NCBI GenBank assembly: GCA_008828725.1
Contig: MEHQ01000117.1
Coordinates: 1 to 64,000, forward strand
Length of the DNA stretch: 64,000 nt
Direction: 5' to 3'
DNA from: Saccharina japonica
Lineage: Eukaryota > Sar > Phaeophyceae > Laminariales > Laminariaceae
The translations under genes were made by a program, and so were the position numbers. The notes beneath the pieces were generated by a model, which was given only the letters and a program-made list of their open reading frames with translations, searched no databases and was not told the DNA's origin. This document shows positions 38,320-53,300 of the stretch, piece after piece. How positions within the stretch are numbered: position 1 is the stretch's first letter; each line of letters begins with the position of its first letter.

Positions 38320-41300
38320 AGATCCTGTTTACTATGGTCCTCCGTATTATTAATAGTATGTTTCAACGCACACCCTGGGGACGAAATTCCGAGCCGGTAC
38401 AAAACAAGGGGAGGGCACACACAACGAAAAAGGCGGCCTTAGAAACATAACGTCATGACATTTCCATAATATATAATAAGACGCATGCCTCGCTCGGCGT
38501 TTACATTGCTGTCCCCGTCGTCGAGGAAATTGGCTTCGAAAAATCGTCGAAAGAGGGCGTGTTATATCTTCCGTGTTTGTTGTACATATATATATACGGA
38601 ATATACAGCAATACAAATATACTTCGTATTTAAGCACAACAACAAGAAAACATATTTGGCTCAGTCGCGAAAGTTCTAAATAGATTCGCCCAGTCCTGCC
38701 CCGCCCGTCAGAATGTTGTTGCCCGTTTTTTTTTTTCGTTCACCGGAGCACTAAGTACTCCAGTAGTGAGATCATATTATATCATGTTCGTCCAGCATCT
38801 GAAGCGTGCAAAAGCAAAGCTGAGTTTCAGCGAAATTATCGGCCTCACAGCGGAGTGAGGTGTTTTTTTTTTCGTTTTTGATGAAAAGAAGGGTTTCGTA
38901 TATGCCAGGTCGGCATGTCAGCAACAGCGACTACACTCACTTTGCGAGCGTGTTGGTACGGAGACATCCCGGCGAAGGGCTTCTGGAGCGAGCACAGCTC
39001 CCAAAGCACCACGCCGTACGAGTACATGTCCACCTGCAGGAATGCGTGAGGAACGAGACCAGACCGGACACATGAAAAATGAAAGGTTGGAACAAAAAGG
39101 ACACTATGCTCTACGTACCGGTAAAAAAAATGACATAATATAATATCGGTAGGAAGTAAAATAAAAAAGGAGGCATGATAAAAGAGACACAAGGAAAAAT
39201 GAAAAAAAAATACCAGCGAGTACGCACGTCGTGCAAATACAAGAATAAAAAAGGTTGTTACTGCTGCTGTAGCCGCCGTCGGAGCGAAATTGAAAAAATG
39301 TTCGTCGAATCATGAAACGTAGCATGCAGTGCTGATAACTCTCGACTCCTAGACCTTTCGTGACCACGGACTAGATCGTTGTCAAAAACCGACAACAGGA
39401 TTAGCAACGAGACAACAAAAACAAAAACAACAAAAACGCCAGCAACGACAATAACAACCACCAACCAAACAACAGAATCACCCCCAACCAAACATCAGAA
39501 AAACAAAAACAACGACAATATAAAACAACAGCAACGACCACAACGACAAAACAAAAAACAGACAACATTATTGAAGACAAGAAGAAGTACCACCACCACC
39601 AACAAATACAACAACAAAGGACAAACAACACGTAGTATAAAAAAAACAAAGAACACCACCACCACAACCACCACGATTACACACACCAGCAACCGAGACA
39701 CGAAGGGTATTGCTCGTGCGAGTTACGAGTGAGTGTGTGTTCTTCACATTAAACCATCCTTTCTACCCCTCGACATCCAGCACACCCAGTGTCCGTGCCG
39801 ATCACATATATATGAGCACCTCTATTAACTAGCCTGTACCAGGTAACAAGCTAAAGACTCGACGCACCTTCTCATTGTAGGGCATTCCATCGAACACCTC
39901 AGGCGCCATGAACCGTTGACTGCCCGTCTGCCCAGTCATCTGGAGTGTCATATATAGGCGGCAGAAAGCACGACGAAAGCCAAGAAAAAACAGAATAAGA
40001 AACCAAGAAGAACAAAAAAAGGAGTTGAGAAACGATTAAAAACAAAATGAGTTGAGGAACGAAACACTAAATAGGAAATCGAGAGCACCAGCGACGGGGA
40101 GAAGGCAGAGGGAAATATATACGCACCGGGGGGTGCGTTCACGTGCCCCCCCCCCCCGCAGTATGGTATAGAAAACAGCAGCAGCAGCTGTACACCTATC
40201 TCGTTATGTCTTGATTTTTATCCCACAAACCCTGTCAGACCCTTTTGTTACGTAGTTTTGGACTGCTGCACATGCACCTAAAATATGGCCCTGTTTGCAA
40301 GTCTTTTGTACCCACAACGGCGGTAGTGCGGTCTTAATAAGCCGCATGCCTAAAAAGGGTCAAGCATTCCCACTACGAGTACACAAACACTGCTTGTCGA
40401 CGTTCGTCGAAGTTTGCAGCAGTGTTACAGACGACTTGGCCTATTCATAGCTTCGACAGATAGACTTTTTTATTTGGACAACATTCAGGTGGCATCCATG
40501 GTATAAATCAATACCAATGATAGTTACGTACCAGATGTGCGAATTCGAGGACTAACGAAACTTCGACAGTTTGCGGCACTGCCGAATGCGTAGAAAAATA
40601 AAATATACTTGGGAATTTTCGGCAAAAGCACAAACAGAAGTCGTTTGGTTGCCCACGGCGTGCTTGAAAAAACGAAAATAATCAGATGCCAAACCCGCTC
40701 ATCTTGTGACCGTATGCTCGTCACCTTACTTACGAGTACGGGCTGCTGTACACTGTTCGGGAAGTACTAGTCCACCCGCGGGTACCACTCGTACTTTACC
40801 CGTGAGTACCACTCGCACTCTACCCGAGGGTACTCATACTCTACCCGAGGGTACTACTCGCGCTCTACCCGAGGGTACTATTCGCACTCTACCCACGGAT
40901 ACTAGGTGTACTCTGCCCGAGGAAACTACTCGCACTCTACCCGAGGCTACTCATACTCTACCTGAGGGTACTACTCGTACTCTACCCGGGTGTACTCGTA
41001 CTCTAGGCGAGGGTACTACTTGTACTCGACCTTGAGGGTACGCAATACCAGGCATCGCTACTTAGTATCTCAACTTGAACTTTAGAAAACCACGAGCACA
41101 GGGAGCAGCCCGACACACACACACAAAAAATGCGCAATGTGCTCTACTTTTGCGGCAGGAGACTCAAAGGTTTTACTCCGTGGCTGGCGGCCCCCTACAC
41201 TAAAACCAGTATAATAAGCCCAAAAGAGGCCTTGACGAGCCCAAGTAACGAAAGGTCTCCTACACACATAACACGTGTGATACATTATTTGAATAAAAAC

Positions 41301-44300
41301 GCAGCAAAAGTAAACATCAGTGCACTTGCTGTGCAAAATCCAAAACCTTGTACGACGTATGCATATACTAGTTCCAAGTGTTTTGTCCCCACAATGGGAA
41401 CTGCACTCCTAATAAGCCGCATGCCTAAAAGGGTTAAGTTAAGACTTCAAGACGCACCACGTATCGATCTGTTAATGGATCTCGTTGCTCCCTAACCCTG
41501 GCCAGGCCGAAGTCGAAAACTTTCAGGGTCCCGTCTTCAGAGATACCGATATTGCTGGGTTTCAGATCACTGCGAGGCCAAGAAAAGCGGGGAGGGGAGG
41601 GGAGGGGGGGCGGGGGGGGGTAGGAGGACGTTCAGAAGGAATACATTTATAAAACATAAAAAACGTTCAGAAGAGATATATGTAAGATATGTATACTCGT
41701 ATACAGAGCCCGATTGCCAGTTTACAAATATCCGTCCGTTTTTTTTCGGAGAGAGCCTCCCTCCATCTTATACTCGTATATAGCCCTTTTCCCTACGTGA
41801 TATTTTTGACTACATACGAGCTTGGGGGAAATTCTTCTTAACGTCGTCATAAAAGTCTTCAGCGTATTTCGTCGCTTTACTTGAGTAAAAAAGGATCCTA
41901 CTTTATTTGAAGAACTTTGGCCAGGAAACGTAGGTGCCCTGTTGAAAAAACAAACAAACTCAGATGTATGTTTTCCCACCCCATTTATTATCTTTGTCCT
42001 TCTTGCTCCCCGCGCTACGCTCCCTCCTATTAATAGTGTAACTCAGAACCGGGGTCACATAGTAGGCTCTTATCTTCCCCCCCTCCCCACTGCGGTACAC
42101 GCCTTCCATGTTTATCGTGAGACGGATTGAGCACTCTTCTTCCGCGCTGTTGCCAAGAGAGTACGCTGCCATCCCTTCGGGAGACAGCTAAAAACGACTC
42201 AAGACACATTACTCAGACAGCGACAAAACAAAAAAAAATCAAGTGTTGGCTTGTCAGCCGCCTCACGTAGACATCTAAAAAAAAAAAAAAAAAAAAACAG
42301 CTGTGAGATCGAGGATTTCGTCGAAACTCGTTTTTCCAAGTTGAGCGTGATGCTTGATACTTGATCTAGGGAGTGAGCGCGTCAGGGACCAACTTAAGCG
42401 CGGGGGAGCATATCCACAGTAGTCAGAACCATTTTTGGTGTGTGAAACATGGGGGGGGAATATCGTATGGTTTTTGGTTCTATCGTAAGTTCTGGTTATG
42501 CTATATACGTGTGCCCACCCCGTAGTAGTTAGTACGAGCGTGCAGCGCGTCTCGCGCAACCGGTGCGAAACTCCCTTGCGTTGAAGTTTCGGTACTGTTT
42601 GTGCTCCGTTTCGGAAAAACCCTTTACACTTCCCCCACCAGGTGTCTCTACTAGAAGTAGGAACGCTATAAACTCCACCCGCAGGTGTGTCGAGTAGGAG
42701 TAGGAACGGGTGCTCCGTCTCGAAAGGGATGCGTGTGTGGTCAATGGTCACATGACCAAGGCAAGCAACAAATGAGCCCCCCCTCCCCCCCCCGCCGTTT
42801 TCCCCGAGAAGCACGGGTTGCGTCGCTTCGTTCGTATGGCCAACGCTCATCATTAATCGTCGCCATTTTCCGAACATTTTCCCCTCTTGAAAAAAATATT
42901 AGTAGGACTGTAAAATTCTGTTTTGGGGACATATTCCTTGGAATTTGACCCAGATGCGTGTTTTGTGTACGTCAGTGTACTGATAAATAGTGAAAGGGCC
43001 AGGTTCCCGAAGCCTTTTTGTTATGATAAAATTGCGAGAACAACGAACGCAGCACACAACACGGCAACGTATATATTATGTATGAATGGCAGAACATACA
43101 CAGGTGTACCCAGTACCAGGCAATGGAGATCGTCCTACGTACGTACGTAACAACTTTGTACGGTACTCAAACTGACGCACGTACATATGTACCACTTTCC
43201 ATAAATATAAGCACCGTTTGTACATAAATATTCAATGATAAAGGTGCTTATATTTATGTACAGAGTGGTATAATCACTATTAATAATCGACACCATCGAA
43301 AAAATAATTATTTTCAAAAAAATAAAATAAAAACATGTGCCGTCATATTTGTTCAAAATAAAAAAAAGAGCGCACGATCAGAATCAGAAGGTACACAGCA
43401 GCAGACTGCTGGTCAATGTGAACAACAACGGAACAAAATAACAATCATGTAATATATAAGAACACATATATACATGTTACATATACTCGTAATAAAAAAG
43501 AACAAGTTATAAAAAATATGATGCATGATGGATGACTTGATTGAGTGGTATGATAACATGTACCAGGTATTATGTACACACACAGCCAGAACGCAGAAGC
43601 AGGTGGACACAGGCCACAAGTCACAAGTCACAAGGACGGTTAGATTCGGTTAATGTTAGATAAAAATCCCTAGTATCAGGTATCAGGTACCTGGCATGTA
43701 TCAGGGTACACCGGGTGCGATAGGCGGGTCAGCGATCACATACAACTTATATACATCACACCATCACTACTATTAATAGACGAAAACCTTGCTCTGCTGA
43801 AGCTTGCATATCGGTATACACCATACTGCTGAGCCGTAGCATCATACCCCGGTACAACAACAGTCGGCCGCGTCAGCAAATAATAGTTGCAATACCTTGC
43901 AATCCCTGAGACACCCGGTTTTGTGGCGCCTCTGCTGTTGGCACTACAAAAACCAATACAATACACATGTATTCATACCTCAGGGATTTATCTGTACGTT
44001 AGGTAATTCGACAACAATATCTTTGCCGGTAACTGTTACCGGTTTCATGATATGATGCCAGATACTGACTGTACCAGTATATCCAAGAAAACAGTAGTTT
44101 CAGCAGTATATACTGCTGGTATTGCATGCTCTTCTTTACTTCAGTATACATAGAAGAACGATACCCAGGCTGGTAGGTCAGACCGGACTTGTCGCTTTCT
44201 GTGATAGCCCTCTAGGCCTCGTCTATGGTTTTAAGTCGACATACCTATTATGTGCAAGAAAAGTTGGTCTGGAGAGTAAAAGTGGCGATAGAGAAACGCA

Positions 44301-47300
44301 AAGTAAATGTAACAAGTAAAAAACATTAAAAACAAAAACAAAACAAAACAAAAGCGTAAAAATGAGAATAAGAAAAAAACCTGCGTCCCAAACCGGTCAT
44401 TAGCCGTCCTATTTATATGTATATACTTGCGGCTGCAGCTGTGTACATATCATATACCTGGTAGCATTGCACAAATACGTATGATATACCAAGGTCTATG
44501 ATATGGCATGATATGTACGACATGATATGATACAAGCTGTCGGCGGGTCGGCGGAGGGCGGATACGTAGCGCCGCCGACAGCCAAGAGGTGAAGACACGG
44601 ACTATCAATAATCACTCCCTGCAAAGTCCACAAGCCCGAAAGCTACGTAGTACGTAGTCTACCCGTGACACCAGTACGTTTTTTTGAGGTTGCGGATACG
44701 TGGCGCTGACGGCCAGACCGAGGAGTGGACTACCCGGCACATAGAGGCCACAAGCCCGCCACGAGGTCCTCCAAGTTCAACACAGAATAGCAAGCATGGC
44801 AAATACCACTCTTGTCCCCAAACATAAGCTCATTTTGTACATTAAATATTCACTAAAACCGGTGCTTAAATTTTGAAACAGAGTGGTACTTGCGGCAGGG
44901 TCGTCTATCTGGTATATACGACCAGCACCTTTTGGTGTACTGCTCTATGTGTACCAAGTACCAAGGCACCAGTCACCACATATCATTCTACTTTAGCTGA
45001 AAGTAATCTGTGCGAACGCTCTTTCTTGCCTCTTGTGGACTTCGGCTTGTGAGTATCATATGATACGTAGCCATGAGCACGTCTACAGCAGTATTAATAG
45101 TAGTCTACAGCAGTACACTTGAACTTGAGGGACGACGGGATAACTGCTTTTTTTTTCTTCTTTTTTTCTGTCGTCGCGTTTCCGCCGGACGAAGAGCGAA
45201 GAGGCCTACACCCACGCCGCGGGGCATGTCAGTATGTCAACTCATCATGACCCCCTCCCAGTAAAACACCGCCATAATACCGTATTTTACACCGGGTACG
45301 CAATAAGCCAACTGGTCAGGAGATAAGCCGTAACACATCGAATTACTTGCCATCCCAATTCGATATGCCATTCCACTTGTCTGATTCCATTCTGTGCCCC
45401 GCTTCCAGCGTTTACTTGCGCACTGGTGCTGCCACTGCGGTGCATCTATTAGTTTGTATATATAATACGTACTTACGTACGTACTCGTTTGTTTTCTTCC
45501 ATCGAGTCGCTTTTTCTTGCGCCTGACCACGGCCGAGATTTGAGGGAAATGAACCACCAGGTATATTTTGAGAAAATGAGAAAACATCGCCATCGCCACC
45601 ACCATCATCATCATCAGCATCATGCCATCCCGTCCATTGTCAGTATCAGTATATTTCGATGCAATTTTGTTCTACTTGATCCTTTTTTACTGTACTAGTC
45701 CTGGGGGAAGGGAGGCCATGACAGCAGTGTGGACACCGCTATATATCGACGACATCAAACTCGAGCATTCTTGTAACACAAAATCATCTCACGGGTGATA
45801 AGATAACACTCCCTTATGATAGCCCTCAGACAACCGAATGTCTCAAGTCTTGACCCATTTAGGACTGCAGTCCCGATGAGGGGACAAAACACTTGGAATT
45901 AGAGTGAAATATATATTTATTTATTTCTAGACAGTGCAGCTCTAAAAGAATTAAGCTGAATGCCCTCTACAACGGGAGAGCGTAAACGCCGAGGGGCGCG
46001 TCTCGACCCGATTTTTCGAAAGACACCATTTCCGTTGCGTGTACGATTATTACGGAGGACCATAGTTAATAGGACCAAATGTTGTGAGTAAACGTAGGTG
46101 AAAATGTAGTTTTTTGTGTGTGCCATAGGTCCTATTTACTGGTATTTACTATGGTCCCCCGTAATAGTCGTGTGTGCCTCTCAGGCAAGTTTTGGTGGGG
46201 CAGGGTACGTAATGTGCTATCTTGCATCTGCCTACGATCCTGTCGTTCTTGCTTTTTATGTTCTCCTTTGTTTCATCCTTTTTTCTTTCTTTTCGCTCCC
46301 GCAGTTCGTCTGGGTTTTGTGTACATATCATACCACATGCCCTGCCTGTTTGTACCCGGCACGCTTTGGAACAGCAGCAGCAGCAGTATAAGGCCCACGG
46401 AAAAACAACAACTATTAATAAGAACAGGAAGGCTCACTTTTGGGAGGAAGCTACGTAAGAAACACGCACTGTTGCGGGGGACCATAGTAAATACTAGTAA
46501 ACAGGACCAAATATATTGTTGATCGAAACAGATAAATATACGTATGATATACAGTAGTTGTTTGCGTGTACCGTAGGTTCTATTTACTACCACTCTGTTC
46601 CGCAATATAAGAACCGTTTGTATTGAATACTAACATAAAAAGTTGCTTATATTTCGGAACGTACTGGGAGGGGGGAGGGGTGTACTCATGTCGTGCACGG
46701 CCGTAGTCGCGCATGACCGGTCGCCCCGGTAGAGTAGTGGTCAGCTTCAAAGACTACTATCATTGGTACCCAAGATCGAATCCCACCGTGGTGAGAGATT
46801 TTGTCTTTATTTGAAAAAATAAAAAGGAACCAATCGCCGAGCCGAGAGCGCCTTCGTGGCGTGGCTAGGCGGAATCCGACGCAAGTCGACGAGGGAAGAA
46901 AGTGCTGAAATCTTCTCGCGATAAAAATGCAAGGCAAGAACCGTAGTGGGGGAGGAGGGAGAAGAGCCGCTTCAAAGACTACTATCATTGGTACCCAAGA
47001 TCGAATCCCACCGTGGTGAGAGATTTTGTCTTTATTTGAAAAAATAAAAAGGAACCAATTGCTGAGAGCGCCTTCGTGGCGTGGGTAGGCGGAAAGGGGG
47101 GGGGGGGGGGGGGGGGAGGGCCCACTATGCCACCCCTAATCTGAGTTTCGACCATATAGGCAGCCGGTCGCCCCGGTGGTCTAGTCTAGTGGTTAACCTC
47201 AATACTGCATAGAGTTGATCTCAGGGGATTCAAGTTTCCGTACAAGTAGCATATATGTGTTCTGTTTTTTAAATCGAATTGACACCAGCTGTTAAGAGCG

Positions 47301-50300
47301 CATGTTATCGTAGCGTGGGTATAGGCGGAATTCGACGCGAGAAGAAAGTGTTCAACCTTCTCGCGATAAAAACGCAAGGCACGTACGAGTATGTATATAT
47401 GTACCCCACTGGGAGGAGGGAGGAGAAGCAAGAGCCTACGATGTGATCCGGATCTGAGTCAAGACTATAAATATTCATTTTTCCATTTTTCCTACGAGTA
47501 TAGTATACCAGGTAGAGTATAGTATATACCTGGTATGTACGATTATACCAGTATGTCCCTAAATATAATGAACGTACTAATTTGATATGCAAACGGTGCT
47601 TGTATTTCAGGACAGAGCCGTACAGAGGAGGGAGCAAGAGCGAGCAGGGCGAAGAAAAAAAAAAAGGAATGGATGAAACGAAAAAAAAAGGGGATGAAGA
47701 ATCAGCACGGACACCGGGTGTGATGGTGTCGGCGGTGGAAATAAATACTGGCGCATTTACGTAACTATTGTATACATACAGTACAAGACACCAATTAATA
47801 ATAAGAAACAGGCTGATAAGAAAGTCAGGCTGATATATGGAGGAAAATAATAAATTGTGGATTCGTTATATTGAAATTAGTGTATAAACCACCCTCTCTC
47901 ATATAAGAAATCCAGCCTGGACCAGATTTCCTGTTTCTTATTAGGTGTCCTGTACTGCTGTACCAGAATCTCTTTTTTTCTCTCCTTTGCGTTCGGTTGG
48001 TTTAGATGGGTTCTGCTGGTCGTATCCGCTACGTTTGGCATTTTCATTTGCTATCATACCCTGGTTTCATTTTTCATTTTTCGGTTGGGGAGGGGTGGAC
48101 AAAGGGTGATAGTGGATCTTTAGAATGGGGGTTTTGTCTTGGTAGCAGTAGTGTGGACTGTGGACCTCAGATCGAACCCTAACCCTATGCCAGTGGTCAG
48201 TGCTTGCTTGGCCAATCAGAGTGCCTAATTAGCTACCTTAGGAAGATCCACTAACAGTGTTTGTCCACTACTGCGGTTGGGATGTAGCGGCCTGGCCGGT
48301 GTATTAAGGGGATCTTCACCTACCTTCACAAGGCGGTAGCGCTGGGGTCCGAACCTCGGCTGTGCGTTTTGCCTATTTAGGGTTGTTGGATATAGGATAT
48401 AGCGTCGTATCGAACGTGCTTTTTGCCTTTGGCATCGCTGTGTTTTTTACGATGACACCGAACGAAAGCTTCGATGTTCACACACCCTGCTGGTAACTTG
48501 TGCATCTCTCTAGGATGAAGAATCGGCACGGACACTGGGTGCGCTGTATGTCGACGGGTAGAGAGAACAGTTTATAACGTGAAGAACACATACCACACAC
48601 ACCACGCGTCAAAAATCGAAACTGGACCGACTACTAGTTTCTTTTGTCTACCGATATAATACTCTCGTTCGACATATCTCAACACTACGATTCACCCACC
48701 CTGCAGAGGCGGTAGCGCTCTGAGGGTCGGCTTCAGGCGCCAAGCACAAAACCCCCGTAAATATCTACTATCAAGGTTCGTCCATCCCTCCGGTAGCGCT
48801 AGGGATCGAATGGCGGGAGCTTGTGTGTTTCGCCCATATCTTTCTTTGAGGGATCTTCCTTCCGTCGCCGAAAGTGCGAAAAAAAGCACGAGTTGGCGAA
48901 ATTCGATGAAAATGGACGAGAGCAGTGAATATGCGAGAATTAAAAAAAAAATGAAGGCAGGTACAGCAGAGCAGGCATCAGTACTGGGGGGGGGGGGGTA
49001 CCTGTGACCACGGCTTGTTCAGAAGTTCAATGAGGGTAAAAACCTCTTATGTACAAGTTGGGCTGGAAATTAAAAGTGACGAGAAAAAAAACGTTCTCCT
49101 ATACCAGTACATACATATTTCATATAATACGAGCATAGTATATCGTTTATATAACACAACCGGTCGCCCCGGTAGTGTAGTGGTCAGCTTCAAAGACTAC
49201 TATTAATACCATTGGTACCCAGGATCGAATCCCACCGTGGTGAGAGATTTTGTCTTTATTTGAAAAAATAAAAAGGAACCAATTGCTGAGAGCGCCTTCG
49301 TGGCGTGGGTAGGCGGAATCCGACGCAAGTCGACGAGGGAAGAAAGTGCTGAAACCTTCTCGCGATAAAAATGCAAGGCAAGAACCGTAGTGGGGGAGGA
49401 GGGAGAAGAGCCTACTTTGTGACCCCGGATCTGAGTTACGTCCAGGAAGGAGAGAGAAAGGAAGGGCGAAGATAATAAATGGGATGGACAAAAAAAAAAA
49501 AAAAAAAAACTGTCTCGTATAAAATGTATACATATTTATACATACGAGTAGTACCCTGGTAATATAGTAGGTGTCTGTGGGCACAGAATGAACTTGCACC
49601 AAGGTACTTGGTATGTTATCGTATGCATCTCTCTACGTAGATTGAAGAATCAGGTCGGACATTGGGTGTGGTCGAGTGGTCGATATCGTTGGGCATATCA
49701 CAAGAGAAAACGGTTCAACGTGAAGACTACAAGACCACACACATCACAGCGTAGGATGATCACTCCGCGCTCCGCGCGGGCGTGGGGTGTGGATGTCGTT
49801 GGTTGTGATGGTGTGATGCATAATACATGCCTGGTATATCGTAAGAAAGAACGGCCACGTGTGAAACACACACAGCAGCACAAACTCGTTTCTCTCCGGG
49901 AAGAGAAGAATAAGCGAGGACGTTGGCCTGTGGTGTGTGATGGACATCGTGTGGCAAAAAACGCACGGCGGTGCGAAGTCAAGACAACAACATCCATCTC
50001 TCCAGACTACAACTGCAACAGCAATAAATGGGGTGGGGAATCAGCACGGTACTGACTGTCGGAGGGGGGGGATCTCTTTTGAATTGTTGGGACAGGTCGG
50101 GCTATAAAGTGTGGAAACGGAGGTGTGATAGTGATTGATGTCGGTGGGTTTCCAGAAAGAAAGAGCTTTGATGTGGAGACTAAATACCGGGAACAAGCCA
50201 GTAGTCCCGTGCTGGTCCAGTGGCGACTTTCGTCCTTCAACTTGTCACGTTTTCGCGAGCGTCGAGCCTGGAGCCAACAGCCACCAGACTTACGCGAGGA

Positions 50301-53300
50301 CTTTACAGCAGTACGAGCTTTCGAGAGCAGTCATTGAAGTTACTATTACGGAGGACCATAGCAAATAGGACCAAATATTGTTAGTAAAAACAGGTAAACA
50401 TATAGGTTTTAGTGTGTACCGTAGGTCCTATTTACTACATTAGCCCACCCCGTAATATCATACAGCAACACCAGGTGCGATATCATACGCGCAAATACCT
50501 GGCACTGGTTATAATGTTATAATACGACCATATGACCATATGGAATATTAACACCTGACCAATGTTTACGTGCTGAACTCAAAGCCCATCCGAGCCGAGC
50601 CAGCGTGGGCTCTTTGTCGCAACGGAATATTTAGTACCTAGTACTTTGTTATTTGCAGTTGGTTATTTGTGGTTGCCGACCCGAAGACAACTTTTGTGCG
50701 TCAGTCAAGCCTTACGCATGATACCGCTGTAAATGCCCATGGGGGCAAAAACAGACCCGTTGTCCGTACCAAAAAAACGAGGAACAGCGGGTATCTATGT
50801 ATATAGGTATTACTGCTGTTTGTATCGTCTTTACAAGTCTCTGGACGAAACAAAAAAACGCTTTGGGTTGCGCAGGGGTGCGAAGAATCGCTTCTCAGCG
50901 CTCGATTCTTTCACGAGGGGGGAACGGGAGGTTGCCAAATGCCAAATCGGTTGTTTTTGGAAAGATCCGGTCGAGAGCGGAAGGTTAAGGTTGCCAACGC
51001 CGAAAACAGGGCGTGTTGTTGGAAATATCAGGTCGATAATTTTTCGTGAACAGATGGTTCAACTTTGGCACCACCCTATCCGCTGTCGAGACAACGATCG
51101 CCGATAAACCATCGCACCTCTGCTGGTACATATCATATATACGCGAAACCAAAGAGCTTTACACCCAGAGTCACTCGTGACCGCAGTTTACGCCCACTGC
51201 GCTGCGGTTAGTCTACAGCCGTTAGTCTACAGGTACCGCAACAGGCACGAGTATACGTGTAACATTACATTTTGGAAAGCTACGTGCCCGATGGTGCGCA
51301 GAGGGTATGTATGCTGGACGTGCCCTGCTGGCTCTTTTTTTCGACGTCAAGCATCTCAGTGCAGCTGCCATGCTCGTGTCAAGTAGCAGCGCTACCTACC
51401 TACGTGCACTACTACTATATGTACCTGGTATATACCGTATATGACATACATAAGTACAGAAGCACCCTCGCCTCCGGTAACTCAAAACTCAAAGCAAACG
51501 CCCCAAGCTAAAACAAGCTTCACGACTGATCTGCAAGGGAAAACGATAATAATACTGTACGACGTACTCGTAGTCTCTTTGGGGCTTAAGAGAGGAAATT
51601 AAAGACGATTACAGGATCGCACGACATGAAGCAGTGCCGGCTGGCGGGGCAAGAGACACGCCCGACGTGGGACAGGGGGAGGTGTACGCCACACGCCCAG
51701 CATCATCATGATACTTGCGATACGATGCTGCACGCTCCTTCTTTCCATTAAACTGACCGCTCTTCCTTCCATTCAATAGACCGCTTTTTCCATTTAATGG
51801 ACCGCTGCCAAATACAGCATTTCTCGTGATACAGGTCGCTATCACATACCTGGTATATATTATAACATATACACCCAGCGTCCCAAAATGCATAGCAAAA
51901 CCCAGCAGCAGTCGCAGCCGCTGCAGCAGCAGCCACCGCAGCCGCAACAGTCGCAGCACACGCCCTGCAACACAACAGGCTCAAGCTTACAACACGTTAC
52001 GAAGCAGGAGCAGCCCACTCACCGGTGCACGATGAACCCGCCGGGAACGCTCTCGTCGTGCAGGTATCTCAACACCTGCGCCAGCTGGAGCGCGTACCGC
52101 AGTCTCTTTTTGAATGGGAAGGTCGCGCGCAGTCTCCGCTGCCTCAGCTTCGCCCTCAACGAGGTGTCGTCAACGTCCGTCCCGCACTGCTGCGCCAGAT
52201 TCTTGTACTGCAATCTTTCCAGCACCAGGAAGGGCAAGTCTCCCTGCCTTGTCCAGCCCCCTGCCCCGTAGACGGAGCAGAGGTGGGGATGCCGCAGGCG
52301 CCGGAGTATCCGTATCTCGTTGGTGAGGTCCGCGATGGCCCCCTCGGGGTCCGTGCAGTTGGCGAGCGGGATCTTGACGGCTCGTTTCTCGCCGTTGAGG
52401 GTGCACGCCAGGACCGTGCAGTATCCCCTGCGTCAGTCAGTCAGTGGAATATACCGAACAACACACAACCACACAGCGAATAGTTAGTGGTATACCCGAT
52501 CACGTCATATCATATATAGTGCCGAACGTCAGCATAAGGTGAAACGGGGGGCGACCAGGGATGTCTTCGGGCTCACACCAGGAGTGTCTTCGGGCTTACG
52601 CTCACAAGCAGTACCAGGAGTATGACATCGTCGAGTATTTTGCTACCAAGCGTGAGTACGTTCAGGCCGTCTTAAAGATACGACTGGTACTCGAAGCACC
52701 CGGCGGGTATATATCGTACATATCATACAACCTCGAGGTGACCGTAGACCGTAGGGAAAAATGCACGCTGCCAAAAGTTTGGTTCAGAGCGAACGACTCC
52801 TCGTCGATGCTGGCTCTTTATATACATACATACAAAAAAAACTTGTTTGTCGTAAACACCGCGTGATGATGGTCTTGATGAAATTTGGCATCTCTCGTGG
52901 CTGGCGGGTCTGCGTGCATGCGTTGTTCTTGGGTATGATACCCATCGACAATCCAGCATTCCAGCACTACCAGTCCGTGGCGATTCTTAATCCTACCTGG
53001 CACCAGCTCTGCTGTGGTTACTACGGGACAGAGAACATGTATCATATACATACGTACATCGAACGACAACCGTACGTACTGGGTACGAAGGCAGGAACAT
53101 TGAGGAGGAAAATATTGTTGTTGTGGAATGTGAAATAAAGAATCATGAAGTCGTTGTTGGCTGGACCTGATAGTATTATATCACGACCCAAGCCCACGAC
53201 CAGGCACGTCAAAAGTGGTTGAGAAAGTTGAAAGTTGAAAATGAAACCAAAAACGAAACTAGACATCTATTAATAGCAGCAGCAGGAGCAGCCAGCAGCA

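Larger units (their letters stand above)
41570..52022 (-). other. 10.4-kb kinase intron filled with mobile elements
   Basis: It separates the HR and D of the HRD motif. It contains five SINE copies, MITE-like elements at 43.19, 44.80, 46.05, 46.47, 46.59, 47.55, 47.78 and 50.34 kb, and many short arrays. I saw no convincing coding exon inside it. The other kinase introns are 0.9-1.6 kb. Confidence 0.75.

Noticed and set aside
40706..41035. A 109-residue LPEGTTRT-repeat protein
   Set aside because: It is a translated tandem repeat inside a kinase intron on the other strand, without splice or promoter support.
46719..46800. A functional tRNA gene
   Set aside because: A and B boxes are present but a cloverleaf with paired acceptor stem does not form, and the unit continues into a conserved body with a poly(A) tail.
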